Part shown: positions 21,608 through 33,886 of the stretch, piece by piece
Layout of the letters: the number at the start of each line of letters is the position of its first letter
How positions within the stretch are numbered: the stretch's first letter is position 1
Assembly (NCBI RefSeq): GCF_964019385.1
Contig: NC_088645.1
Coordinates: 19,891,158 to 19,955,157 of the forward strand
Source: Sycon ciliatum
Lineage: Eukaryota; Porifera; Calcarea; Leucosolenida; Sycettidae
DNA: 64,000 bases
Direction: 5' to 3'
Translations under genes and position numbers: made by a program
The notes under the pieces: model-generated
Databases searched by the model: none
Told to the model about the DNA's origin: nothing
Seen by the model: the letters and a program-made list of their open reading frames with translations, nothing else

Positions 21608-23973
21608 ATGGAGGCGCAGGCTGTGAAGCTCTCCGAGGACGATGTGCCTGGAGCATCGTTAGGTCGGAATCCTGATGGCTCTCAACGCTTGGCAAGTCAA
21701 CTTTCCGTGAAAGAATTGAAGCGTTGGCTAGCTTGCCGTAATGCTCGTCGATCGGGAACGAAACCTGAATTGCTGAAAAGGTGAGATTTGTGCTGGGATT
21801 TTTCTTTAGACCTAATTGCAAGACGGTATGGTAATACATGTAGTGAGTAGAACCGGGAAGTAACATTGTTTGGGTTTTACGTCACTTCGCCTTTAGTTAG
21901 GAATTATCCCACATATCCTCCCATAATCATTATTTTCCTTTTTCGGTTGTCAATGTTTTCAATTTTGAAATTTATTTCGTTGTTTGGGTGTTGTTCTTTG
22001 TGTTCAACAGAGTTGAAGACTACATACGTGGTGGCTTGGCACATGAAATTGTTGACCCTGATGGTGGTGTAAACATTGCTGCTAAAGCTGAGCGTCTGAA
22101 GTCCGCAGGTGTCGTGCACCCCAATCTAAGAAGTGTCCCCCCGTTCCCCACCGAGGGATGGAAGGATAATCTAAGTCAGCTGCCATCATTCTCATTCCGA
22201 ACCCTGTATGTGCATTTCACAGAGCGGACGGTCCAGGAAGTCATCAGTGGGCACGAGATTGCAAGAGGTGACGACACTGCTGCTATTCCTGCTACTTCAC
22301 ATGCCAGTGATTCTGCTGATAGTGCTGTCGCTGCTGATAGTGCTGTCGCTGCTGATAGTGGTGTAGCTGCTGATAGTGCTGTCGCTGCTGATAGTGCTGT
22401 CGCTGCTGATAATGCTGCCGCTGCTGATAGTGCTCTCGCTGCTGAAGTTGATGACGAATGGGAGGATGATGATGGGGAGGATGACGAGGAGGTTGGTGAT
22501 TCCGGCACAGCCAAGTACAGCTCGTTCCGTGGAATAGACAAAGGGTTCAGGTTCTTCAAGTCAGGCCACATCCAGAAGATCCAGTTCAATTCACTGCCTG
22601 TCTTTCCACAATTCTGTTTTGTCCGCTGCGTCGTCCTGCCCTCTTTCCGAAAGGACAGGAAATACAACGTTCGGATATGCTGCACTGCTGGCGGTGTGTC
22701 ACATGTCCCTACGGTTCTCACTGCCTATTGCACATGCCCTGCTGGGTTAGCTGGTTCCTGTAACCACATAGCGGGCCTATTATATGCATTGGAGGACTTT
22801 GTAAGGCTTGGCCTGCGTGAAGAGGCAGCCAAAACGTGTACTGAGAAACTGATGGAATGGAATCAGCCCCGAGCAGCACGCGTCAAGGCCAGCAGAGTAA
22901 CGGAAGTCCACCTGAAGAAGGACACGTATTCAGGCAGAGATCTTGTAGAAAAGAAAAAGAGCATCCCGTTTTATGACCCCAGGCCTACAAACCGCAGATT
23001 CGTCAATCCTGAGGCAGTTGCCAGGCTGCGTACTGACTTGGAGCGCGTTGAGGAGAAGGCTCTGGCAGAGGACAAATCGGGAAAGATCAAGATGTATGGC
23101 AGCTCATGTTGGCTAAAGCTACTTGAACCTTCTCCTGTCCCAAGCCCAGATGACTCGGAATGTGACGAGGGCAGCAGCAGTGAGTCAGACAGTGAGCGCC
23201 AGATGGGTGTACCAGAGTCTTCTTGTGAGGCGCCTGTGCCTATGGCTGCTATTAATCCGGAATCGCCTGCTGATTTTTATGAACACCGTGTTGCTGTGTC
23301 CAGTGCCCGTGCAGCTGAAATTGCAAGGGAGACGAAGGGACAGTCAACTAACCTCTCCTGGTACAACGAGCGGCGACTACGAGTGACTGCAACACTTGTT
23401 AAGAGTATTGCAAGCCGACGAAGTGATGATTTCTCCACCATCATCAACAGGAAATTGGCTCCACCGCAGCATCCTACAGCGGCTATGAAGTATGGCTTAG
23501 CGCATGAATGTGATGCTGTCAAAGCCTACATCACACGTGCACAGACTTCGGATGTTCCTGTTCTCGTCGAATCCTGTGGCCTTTTCATCCATCCAACCAA
23601 ACCATGGCTTAGTGCTTCGCCTGATGGTCTAGTCATGGTCAATGGCAAACTGCAGCGTGTGGTGGAGATCAAGTGTCCTTTCACCATGCGGAATGGTATG
23701 TCGCTTCGTGAGTTTGCTGGACGGCGGACTTCATGCTTGACGGATGTTGATGGCAATTTGGTCCTCAAGCGAACGCACACCTACTACTACCAAGTTCAAA
23801 CGCAGATGTATGTTTGCGATGTGGAGGCTGCCGACTTTGTCATATGGTTTCCAGATGGTCTGTTTGTGGAAACTGTCGCTGCTGATCATTCCCTTGTGAA
23901 GGAGTTTCTGCCCCGACTGGAGAAATTTTATTTCTCGCATTACCTTCCGGCCATTCATGCTGCTCTAATGTGA
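21608..23973 (+). CDS. SAP-SWIM-YqaJ nuclease-like protein of the ISL2EU transposon
   Basis: Two exons, 21608-21780 and 22011-23973, join across a GTGAGA...TTCAACAG intron in phase 2 to a protein of about 711 residues. Residues ~30-60 are a SAP-type DNA-binding helix pair (LSVKELKRWLACRNARRSGT). Residues ~170-210 are a seven-fold DSAVAAD heptad repeat, followed by a strongly acidic stretch. A SWIM zinc finger has the ligands C298xC300x7C308xH310. The C-terminal ~220 residues are a YqaJ/lambda-exonuclease domain with E557 (YGLAHE), D596 (SPDG), E610 and K612 (VEIKCP) and a downstream YYYQVQTQMYV helix, i.e. the full PD-(D/E)xK active site. The domain family degrades DNA ends; in the transposon it probably processes DNA during transposition. 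The frame is fully open. Confidence 0.9.
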
Positions 23974-24058
23974 TGTTGTTCTTAATGTCAACACTGGACT
24001 TCTTTCGAACTTTCTTTTCCTAGTTACTATTTTTTTTTACTAGAGCCACGTAAACCCG

Positions 24059-24546
<488 letters not shown>

Positions 24547-25089
24547 ACTTCACCATAGCACTATTCGAGAACTCACAATCTTCTTTCAAAGTTCTTGTTT
24601 TCCATTCAATCATAAAATACACTGTTAGTTCTCGTGGAGTACTCACAATCTTCTTTCAAAGTGATTGTTTTTCTATTCAATCATCAAAATTAATACACTG
24701 TACTCGTGGAGTACTGAACACGATTTGTAGGCGTCTGAGTACTGGCTGGGTAAGGGACTGGTTTAATGGATGTGCCAATAGGAAGCACTAGTAAAAGGAA
24801 TGGCAGCTTAGAACACCGTAGGTGACGAAATACAATAATGATCAAATAATAGGGTGTGGGGTGGTGCCAAAACCAGAAAGAACAGAGTAATGGCAACGCT
24901 CTCAACGCAGCAAATAGAAAGAATAATGCGCACAGCTGCACCTAAATAATACAGTTTCTGGGAACACCACCGTTTAGGTCTGTGATAATATAAAAATGTT
25001 CGCTTATTTACATAATTATGTACATTGTTCAACAGGACAGGGCGATTTATGAATGAAGGTGTGAAAATTGTATTGACATCGAGACCATA

Positions 25090-26742
25090 TCAGGTAGCAA
25101 CCAATGTGGGTTGGTAATTGCATAAAACACACGCTGAGAAGACAGCTTGCTCAAGAATATCAAATAAATTGTTGTCAATGACACCATCAAGAAGACGATA
25201 TTGCTTGATGCGGTTGATGGCTCTTTCCACATGAATTCTTACAGCAGCGATGGACTTCGTTTCGACAACATCCTGGGGGAGCATTTGATATGCCTTGGTG
25301 TTAAATGGTGGAATATTCAGCCGGACACCGTATGGAGCAAGGAGGTCTTGGATGTTGAAGCCCTTGTCCGCCATGACTGAGTCACCATGGTCCATCAGTG
25401 AGATGAAGCCCGAGTCAATGACTATATCCCTGTCCGAGATTGACCCCTCATACAACGTGGAGACAAAGCTGATAGTTCCGTTAGGAGTGATTCCAATGAG
25501 GGACTTGCACGTGGTGTGATTTTTGTAAGCGGAGAATGCTGCATTGTTGGTGGACAGACGGGACGGCCGCTCGATGAAAAACTCAGTGCAGTCAATAATG
25601 ACTCTAGTAGTGGGGTAGTATATCTTGAAAGATTTGGGCATGTCTTTGTCGATACGCCGACGAGACGGGAACACCAGCAATTCTTTAAAGGTCACATACA
25701 TCAAATTCACCCATGACGTGAAGTACCTTGACAGGGTTGAACTGTCCACCTTGAATCGATCTGCCAGATCGTCCAACACGAGTCCTTGCCGTAACCTGAC
25801 ACATACAAAGAAGAATTGCATCTCCAGGCTGAGTTTAGGCAATGGACCATTCTTTCTCCCGAGTCGCTCACCATCAAGCTTCGTCCTCGATCCTTTCCAA
25901 GCTCACATCTCAGCAGCGTCTGACTCCAGATAGCGAAAACATGCCATAAACATGTCAAATGACGTGAAGCCGGTGTAGAGCTTCACCATGTGGGCCTTCT
26001 CAGAGAACCTACGGATGTCAAATTTGTGCAGGACCAGGCTTTCCTTTGTCTGCCTGAGCTCCTCTTCCAATGTCTTTTGCTCTTTCCACAGTTTGGAGCA
26101 AAGACCCACACTCACATCCCGAGACGACTTAGCGGACTGCAGTTCTAAGTCAAGCTTCTCATTTTTCAAGTTCAATTCTGCTACTTGTTGCCTGAGTCTC
26201 TCCAACTCATCCACTGAGTCGTCTTGGTGGCTGCCCTCACCGTCATCCACAACCATTGCCTGAGCATCTTCGTCACTCGAACTGGAGTCTGACGTAACCG
26301 GCTTCAAGAACACCCGCTTAGCTGGTGGTTTTCGCGAAGGGCCCTGTGTCGCTGATTTATGGAACGAGAAGACGGTAGGTACTGTTCCAGGTACCAAGCG
26401 CGGTCGAGGCTTGCCACCCTTTCCCTCCTTTTGTCTTCGTTTCAAAGCACGATCACTCACAACACGATAGTCACTTTCTTGGAAGTGTAGTCCGCAAACT
26501 TTTGTTGTTTTCGGCTTCACCTTGAAGTGCTTCCCTTCATCACGACGAATGGCATGTAGCCAAGCAGACTTCAAAGCACGATCGGTTGGAAAGTCATGGA
26601 ACTTTGGTGAATTTGGTTTTCCATACTCAGATTTGCACAACGGAACACAACAGTAGCTACCAGTGACTCTAGGCTTGTCACCATCGTCTCCTGACAGAGA
26701 AGAATCGCTGCTGCCATCGGGATCAAACCCAGTCGCCGCCAT
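25090..26742 (-). pseudogene. THAP-DDE transposase with a single in-frame stop
   Basis: One continuous frame of 550 codons, broken only by TGA at codon 280 (25903-25905). It starts at M (MAATGFDPDGSSDSS); an upstream in-frame ATG at 26823 is less likely. Residues ~30-130 are a THAP zinc-binding domain (CC...C near 31-36, KFHDFP, KSAW, TKVCGLHF, ending VPTVFSF). Residues ~200-265 are a coiled coil (DELERLRQQVAELNLKNEKL). A helix-turn-helix (LDDLADRFKVDSSTLSRYF) precedes a DDE_Tnp_4 core with D384 (IIDCTEFF), D459 (ADKGF) and E506 (HVERAINRIKQY). The stop falls in the linker between the THAP/coiled-coil half and the helix-turn-helix; a CpG C-to-T change could explain it. Role: end binding and strand transfer for the ISL2EU element. 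Confidence 0.88.
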
Positions 26743-26954
26743 CACATACGGTACTACATGTACAATGTACAAAACTGAACTAAAGACACGAACAAGAAAA
26801 AAAGCACTGCACCAAACAATCAAAATAAATTTTTACAAACTCTTTGGCAAGGAAGAGGTTGCGGGCAAAGACTTTTGCCCACAACTCGGCACTTTGCCAC
26901 GGCACGCGATTACATCATCTCTCCCAAATATAGGATTACGCAATGAGCTTATGT

Positions 26955-29424
26955 CGTAGCGAGCGACGCCTCTCTTCCACGAAATGCTCGGCCGTCAAGC
27001 TGTCAAACGGACCGGGTCTCACCGGTATCTCACATCGAGCTACCTCCCCGCTCGCATAACTATCCGCCTTAATCTACAGTCAGTAATGATTGCTTCACCT
27101 AACGCTAGAGTGATCATTGATTAGCAGGTATTGTACTGCACTTTTCGTGCAGTCGAACTGGTAGTGTACGAATCCAACCCGCTCATACGTGTACGTGTTT
27201 GCTGTAAACACCTCTCCCCCGACCTTACCACTGCCTCCACGACCATGGCATTGAGTCAGGACGATGATTGATGGTGGCGACGACGACAACGACGACAACC
27301 ACCACCATAACTACAATGTACATGTACATACACGTAATCCCAAGTTATCTACCCCCCCCCCGCGTATTTTCTGTAACCTTTTGTTTTTGTGGAGCGCTTG
27401 GGTTGCAATGAAGCCGAGACCCTATGGATGGTCAAGCTGCCCCTGCCTCTCCCCCACTCCTGCCATTCCATTATGTCTCATCGCTGCCTTGCTGCTTTGT
27501 GCCGTCAAATGGTGTGTGTTTTTTATAAAACAAAAACAAAAAGCAAAAACATGTACCGGTATCCTTACAGATTTAAGAACGGGTGCAGTGCGCCAGTCCA
27601 TCTTACGCTTCAAGATGATGGGCAATACAACTGCACCCGAAAATTTGGTAAACCTAAATCGCTACAGTAGATACGTGCATACCAGTACATGTACCATGTA
27701 CCATGTTTTCGTATTTGAGGGCAGGTAATGAGTAAATGGCTGCAATGGAGTTTGAGAATCCTTAGAACTGTGCACCTTTGACGGCTTTGTAGGGCAAGAC
27801 GAGGGCCATGGGTTCTCCACGTGCGCGTTGCGTCTATTTCAACACTAGTCTTCTAGAACACCTGAAACGAGGTTTCTGCTGAATCAATTACCGGTAAAAG
27901 AAATGGACCAGTTAATGGCTGTCACTGTTTTTTTTTACATCTTTGGGGCAAACCCAGTCTTCACAGTTCACTAAGAAAGTGGTGGAAATCACGCAACTGC
28001 ATCGTAAAGAAACCCAGTCTTGCTGTATTACCCCCCCCCCCCCCAGGAACTGTTGGCAACGAATCACACCTCTTTACTATGGCAACCAACGTGTGATGTG
28101 TTACTTCGATGCAAACATGGACACGAACAGAGATCTCCGGCGACTCTAGTCTCACCCATGTACCATGATGTACGTTAGGTCGTTGTCGTAAGTGTACAAT
28201 AATCATCATGTACATGTACATGTAGCTAAAACTAGTAATACTAATAGTAATAGTCACTACTTCATGGCACTAGTCTACCATGCATGGTCTACCACTGGCA
28301 CTAGCGTGCAGAGATCACTCATTCACTGCCTTGTGTCACAGCCTCGCTCCTTTGAGAATAACTTACAGGTGTACATGACTGTACAGCACTCAGCATCTTG
28401 CGAGTACAGTTCGTAGTACTGCTGGTCTTTTGTGAAGTAGGTTGTGGGCATGCAGGAAAAGCAAGTCTTTGTTTTGGGCTAAACATACTGGAGCGAGTCA
28501 TTTTCGTCTTGCCACGGCTCGTATTTCCAGTTTTCAGCACACTGAGTTTGAAAATTTAGTGCACTAGCTTACTTGCTGGTAGCCTGTCTATTTCACTCGT
28601 ACTCACAGCCCAGAATTTGCCATACCCGTACCCTGGTTGCCGAGCTGTAGGCTGCACCGCTTCGCGACGGTTTCTCCTGCCAGTGTTGTCAATAATTTGT
28701 ACATCCGTTGCATTCGGAGGAAACGAAAATATGAGGTGTTCTGGTGGACTACCACTACAGCCCAGCCGGAGGAAACGCTACCACCCATGGCTATTGGGCT
28801 GATGCCAGTGATGGGGATCAGTCCAGGAATGGGTAGGCTCAGTGATTGACCTCCAGATGCCGTTTCGATTTACACAATGTGTCTTAGTAACCAGAATGGA
28901 GTAACACTACGTAGGACTTGGATACCAGTTACGTCATCCAGTAGTACCGGTACATGTATGCCGAAGTATTCAGGCGGATACTTTGCATCCCACCTGAATT
29001 CACTCATTTATATCGTGTACATTGCTGCCCAGCGCCATCCCAGATGCCCATTCGTTCCTGACCTGTCAAACCAGGAGGGGAGGTAAGCAAAACTAGCATA
29101 GGGCAGTTAAAATCTAAAAAATCAAGCTATAATTATAGTACACATCCTACAAAAAGTACGCACATGTACATGTAACTCCCAAGAGCATGTAACTCTACAC
29201 AAGGGTCTTTGGACAGCATATCTGGGATATTGCATGGGGATGATCTACATGTAGGACACAGATGGCTATTGTGTGAGTACTTGTGTCATAATTGATCCAC
29301 TACAGTTTGGAGCTTGAGCTTCAACATGCATTCTTCCACAGGCACAACATTCTGTGTACACTACTTCCCATATACAGACATTGCCTTCCAAATCACTTGT
29401 GTGTCCGCCTGAAATCTCTGCATC
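26955..29424. other. no gene; poly(C) tracts and a dispersed repeat unit
   Basis: Holds poly(C) runs at 27351-27361 and 28031-28044. The dispersed unit GGGTTGCAATGAAGCCGAGA sits at about 27410-27430, and TGTACATG-type palindromes lie at 27317-27330, 28188-28224 and 29161-29174. No reading frame resembles a known protein. Confidence 0.5.
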
Positions 29425-29842
29425 TAAGGGCGCGTTTGGTTGGTACGACCTAGAACAGGATTCACCAGAACAGCGCGTTTGGTTGAGACTGCACCTGTTC
29501 TGGGTCGGCCAGAACATGTTCTGCTTGCTCCGGCCTTGAGGCCGGAGCTCCGGCCTTGAGGCCGGAGCAAACCGAGCAGTTTCACTTTTTCACAGTGAAA
29601 CCTGGCGGGAACGTCGATTTTGGTCCCAGATGATCACGTGTGTACGCTTTTGGGTTGGATTCGTTGTACCGTACAAAGTGACCATGGTGACCCATACACA
29701 TTTTGCAGAATGCACCAAGTTTGGCACATTTTTCATAAAAATGTGCTCTGTTTCTGGAGTACCGTTTGGTGGGCATGAGGCTGCTCCATGTGCACCAGCT
29801 GTTCGATCTTGTTCTAGATCGTACCAACCAAACGCACCCTTA
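29425..29842. mobile_element. MITE with ~33-bp inverted ends
   Basis: The left end TAAGGGCGCGTTTGGTTGGT matches the reverse complement of the right end (ACCAACCAAACGCACCCTTA) with one difference, and the match continues into ACGAYCTAGAACA. No target duplication could be recognised. A doubled GC-rich palindrome lies inside at 29528-29569. Non-coding. Confidence 0.75.
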
Positions 29843-30376
29843 GCCACAGCTGCCATCACTATGGGAAGAAAAAGAAGCATGCCAAGAAAGATTAGTGTAC
29901 CGTGTGGGGCATTCATAGCTCCGGGAAATTTCAGAATTTCATGCCCTGTGTGTGTGTGTGAGTGGGAGGGGGCGTGGGGGTATGTGTAATGGGGTCCGCA
30001 AAAAAAAATAGTACATGCAATTATCACTCAGTTCTCGTGCATTCCCAATTTGTTCCTAGAAAGCAATGGAGAAGTAAAGATAAAATAAAATAATACCCTG
30101 GAATAAATCCACTCATCTTGTGTGAGTCATCAACATGATCGTGGCAGATGTCCAGGGGGCGTGCACGCAGGCGTTTTCTGCACGGCGTCGGCGACAATTG
30201 TCTTGGAAAGTGCTTGCTTACCACAATGTGTCAAGTCAAGTCTGCGGAAAAAGAGCGAGCTCCAGTGTGGTGAAAACAGTGTCTGTTCTAGGATTTCAAA
30301 CCACCCGGGAATGCTTGTGCCTGGCACAACTCTTACAACCGGGTCAGAGCCGGGTACATTCAAGTGTGGCTACTGC
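29843..30376. other. no gene recognised
   Basis: Unique sequence with a short TG run at 29947-29960 and a poly(A) run at 30000-30008. Confidence 0.45.
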
Positions 30377-30384
30377 ACGTACAC

Positions 30385-30415
30385 CAGGGAGTTGTAAATA
30401 TTTTACGACTCCCTG
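30385..30415. mobile_element. ultra-short palindromic insertion, 31 bp (older)
   Basis: Starts CAGGGAGTTGTAAA and ends TTTTACGACTCCCTG. The 8-bp flanks ACGTACAC and ATGTAGAC agree at six positions, as expected for an aged duplication. Same family as the 14.7- and 48.0-kb copies. Confidence 0.6.
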
Positions 30416-30433
30416 ATGTAGACTGTATTCCCA

Positions 30434-30455
30434 ACCGGGTCACAGGTGACCCGGT
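30434..30455. repeat. 22-bp perfect-stem palindrome
   Basis: ACCGGGTCAC, two bases, GTGACCCGGT. No flanking duplication was found. It lies 20 bp from the previous palindrome and just before a poly(C) run at 30483-30497. Confidence 0.7.
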
Positions 30456-30935
30456 GTTCTTTTCCAAACGGGTCCAAGTATCCCCCCCCCCCCCCCCAAC
30501 AGGGTTGCTGACCAGGCTGACCCGGCTCTGGAGCTGACACTGTAGAAAACACATTCCTAATTATTAGTAGGGCAATAAGGGATGAGTGGCTGATAGCAGC
30601 GGTCATTGAACACCAGCAAAGTCGAAACACTTTTAAATTACACTTTCAACTCTTATAGTGCCCATTCATATGCCGTATAAAAATAATGTGATTTTTTCAT
30701 TCCCTCAACTAGTGACTATGTTATTGTTTTTCCTGTGTGGAATTATTATGTTGCGCGTGTAGATCCTGATAAGGAGGCTTCAACCAGACATCCAGGACCG
30801 ATGGCATTGCTGATCTGGTGTGCTAAGGATACAAGGACTACGCAGCCTCTACAGCCCAACGCTACTAAATACGTTCCATCGTCAACTGGAAACCAAGTAA
30901 TCTGCCGATCGTCTTTGGAAGGCATGGAACCGGTA

Positions 30936-31117
30936 CAGTATCTCCCCAATTATAAGTCACACTCGATTATATGTCGCACCCCCATTTTCAGGTTTCAGCA
31001 ATATTTTTTCGACATGATCACTTCAGTAGTAAGTCATGCTCGATTGTAAGTCGCACCCCCTTTCTCACCCTTGAATTTTGGTGTAAAAAGGTGCGACCTA
31101 TATTCGGGGAAATACGG
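30936..31117. mobile_element. TA-flanked MITE (182 bp), family A
   Basis: Ends CAGTATCTCCCCAATTATAA and the reverse complement of TATTCGGGGAAATACGG, flanked by TA (30934-30935, 31118-31119). Its sequence is clearly homologous to 50942-51122 over the full length (repeated TAAGTCGCAC motifs). Confidence 0.8.
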
Positions 31118-31738
31118 TATATGCCCAACCCTGGAGACTGGGAGTGAACATTTGCCATAAGGCATTCAAAAGGTTAGTATAAACAGTAGCGGGTTATTCC
31201 ACAAATAACCGATGGATGGAAGTTTCTCCCACTGGGGATGTAAAGGAAGACTAAAGGAATGGTAGCTAACAGTAAGTCAGCACATTTGGTGCGATTTAGA
31301 CACCAGCCGTGACCTCCCCCGCCCCATGCATACTCTGCACATAAGCCATCCTGGAATATCCTGGCACTCAGCTGATCTCTGTTCAACAGCACAGGTTTTC
31401 TTGTCTGATTTAGTACACTGTTTTTTTACCCTTGTAGTCTATTTATTATTATTATTATTATTAAAAGCATGTCCGCGTAGGTGGCGGGGGTGCCACTTTC
31501 GCTTATGCCATTCAGGATTGATGTCTGAAGAGTAATACGATACAATAAAATGACAGAAGTGACGTCAACAAAAGCCGTTAGCAACAACACCAATATGACT
31601 AATGGAAAACTTCATCCAAAGTATAAAATAAAATAGAATATGCATACAACATGTCTGGTCAGTCCTGTTAGGTGGGGCGGGCTCCACGCCATGCCTGTCG
31701 GTCCGCTGCCATTGTGCGGACTGCGTCAACGTCTATAC
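31118..31738. other. no gene; (ATT)n tract
   Basis: An (ATT)n tract at 31441-31462, followed by a stretch (AAAGCATGTCCGCGTAGGTG) that may be a LINE 3' end. Nothing coding. Confidence 0.4.
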
Positions 31739-31740
31739 TA

Positions 31741-31935
31741 CCGTAAAGTCTTGTATAAAAGCCGCACTTGAATAGAAGCCGCAATTTTGGGCCCATCAAA
31801 CCACACATAAGCCTGGTTTTAGTGTTGACATACATAGAAATACCTCTCTTGTATAGAAGCCTGTCTCATATAGAAACCTGCAAAATTTCACCAAGAAAGT
31901 CATAGAAGCCGCGGCTTTTATACAAGACTTTACAG
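31741..31935. mobile_element. TA-flanked MITE (195 bp)
   Basis: A 25-bp inverted repeat begins CCGTAAAGTCTTGTATAAAA on the left and CTGTAAAGTCTTGTATAAAA on the right (reverse complement), flanked by TA (31739-31740, 31936-31937). Internal repeats of TAGAAGCCG. Non-coding. Confidence 0.88.
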
Positions 31936-32432
31936 TATGCGTTGTGTCTTACGGGTCATGATACATCTATCATGCACACCGAGGACTTTCAATGGCTGAC
32001 CGTCGTATGCCCCGAAGACTAGCTGTCAGTATGCTTCAAACTTAGCCTCCTACAATGCTGATAAACAATCCAATTTCGCAGACCTAACAGAGGTGTAATC
32101 TAGGAGGTATCTCCTGGTCAAAATTCATAGCTTTGCAGATCCTGCGCATACACATTAATTTTGGTATAATCATGCGGAACTGTCCATAGAGCCACTCCAA
32201 AGTTTCTTACTATGATGCAATCATCAATCGCAGTCGTACAAATATAGTTCACTGATTTTCATATCCTTCCTACACTCTATACATGTGATTTTACCCGTAA
32301 CCAACCACTGGGCGAGTTTATCCATCGTTCATTTCATGCAGTCAGTCATCCAGTTTCTTATATTATTTATGTTCGCAATAAAATCTTGATTTATTGCAAA
32401 GGCCTACATGCAAGGTAAGTATGTGTGCGTGT

Positions 32433-32481
<49 letters not shown>

Positions 32482-32657
32482 ATGTCACAGAGGTATGGCG
32501 AGCCCATAAGTGGGATCATAATTATCCAGAGTTTTTGGATTTCAGGGGGTGGGTGTTGGTGGGTTGAATAGCCAGTCATCTTTCCAAGATTAATTTTGAA
32601 TCTCTCTTCTCTCTCCTCGGGAGACCCACATGACCTGGTTTGGCCAGTGAACGAGTA

Positions 32658-32694
<37 letters not shown>

Positions 32695-33711
32695 ATGCGT
32701 GAGTGTGTGTACTTCATACATGAGTTTGGGCCATGCATAGGTATACTTGGCATAATCTGATTGGGGTAACACATATTGAGCCTTGCAGCACATTTCACAT
32801 CCCAGTGTTTAGCAGGTCTAGGACTCCACAACCAGAGCATGATTGAGCTACGAGATTGGGTTCCAGTCAACCACTTTGGTGTGATTTGTGGCATGTTTAA
32901 TTGTTGGATATGCATTGGACAACATAATGGATTTGTCATGTCTATTTCCTGACGAGTATCATGAACGGGAGGGATAAATTGGGTTAGGCTATGTGACATA
33001 ATCCTCTGCATCAAAGAACACCATGGTATTAAAACAGCAAAGGTTAGTCAGAGTGAGTTGTCTGTATACCCTGGAACGCCACCACCCTCAACGATGAAGA
33101 CGCAGGCGAGCGGTGGTGATGATGCAACGGAAAGCACTCATTCACGTTTTGCCTATGAAAATCCCCAATGCCTCTTGCATTTAAAATGCATATACATACT
33201 CTGTTGCAGTCATAAGGTTGAGGGAGTTGAAAATGGGAAAAGCCTGAAACAATTGACTGTCACCACCAGGACTCGAACCAGGGCACCTCGTTAAAATGGC
33301 CAGCTACTGGTATAGTTTTATCAATAAAGTATTCTTGGTTGCATATAAAATCAATATGAATACATTCAATACCAAGTCCGAAGCGGCAAGTCAATAGCAT
33401 CTGGAGTGGGATGGAAGTGATGCGAATTTCCACACCACAACTAGCACTTCGTGATAGGCTAGGGTAGTTTAGGCGGTGCTTCGGCGTGAACAACAGACAC
33501 GGGTAGGCAGCTATAAATTCAATATTTCCCTAGGGGATGGTGGTCGGGGCTAGGGATGGCTATTATATAGAAAATTTTGCTTTTTTTCAAGTCTCCTTGC
33601 TGCTGGCTGCTTGCAGCCTTCTTCTTGCCCTCTGCTACCTGCAAAGAAAAAACAAACACAAAGAAACATACAAACACGTTAGGAAGCTAATGGCTGCCAC
33701 TCTGCCAGAGA
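31936..33711. other. no gene; two TG repeats and a tRNA-type B box
   Basis: (TG)n at 32431-32480 and 32661-32692. At 33256-33290 the minus strand reads AACGAGGTGCCCTGGTTCGA and GTCC, a perfect RNA-polymerase-III B box with T-arm-like flanks. No A box or full tRNA fold was found, so at most this is a tRNA-derived SINE scrap. Confidence 0.5.
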
Positions 33712-33717
33712 TAGATG

Positions 33718-33806
33718 AGAGAGAGAGAGAAAGAGAGAGAGAGCGAGCGAGAGAGATAGAGATAGATAGAGACAGGCACAGAGAGAGAGAGGGAGAGAGG
33801 GAGAGA

Positions 33807-33854
<48 letters not shown>

Positions 33855-33886
33855 CAGACAGAGAGAGAGAGAGAGATAGAGAGAGA
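33718..33886. repeat. (GA)n microsatellite, interrupted
   Basis: About 170 bp of GA repeat with GATA and CAGA interruptions. Confidence 0.95.

Noticed and set aside
25707..25958. Alternative minus-strand frame across the transposase stop
   Set aside because: An overlapping frame; the DDE and THAP parts are continuous in the main frame on both sides of the TGA.
33256..33310. Possible tRNA gene on the minus strand
   Set aside because: A perfect B box is present, but no A box, acceptor stem or cloverleaf could be built; at most a SINE remnant.
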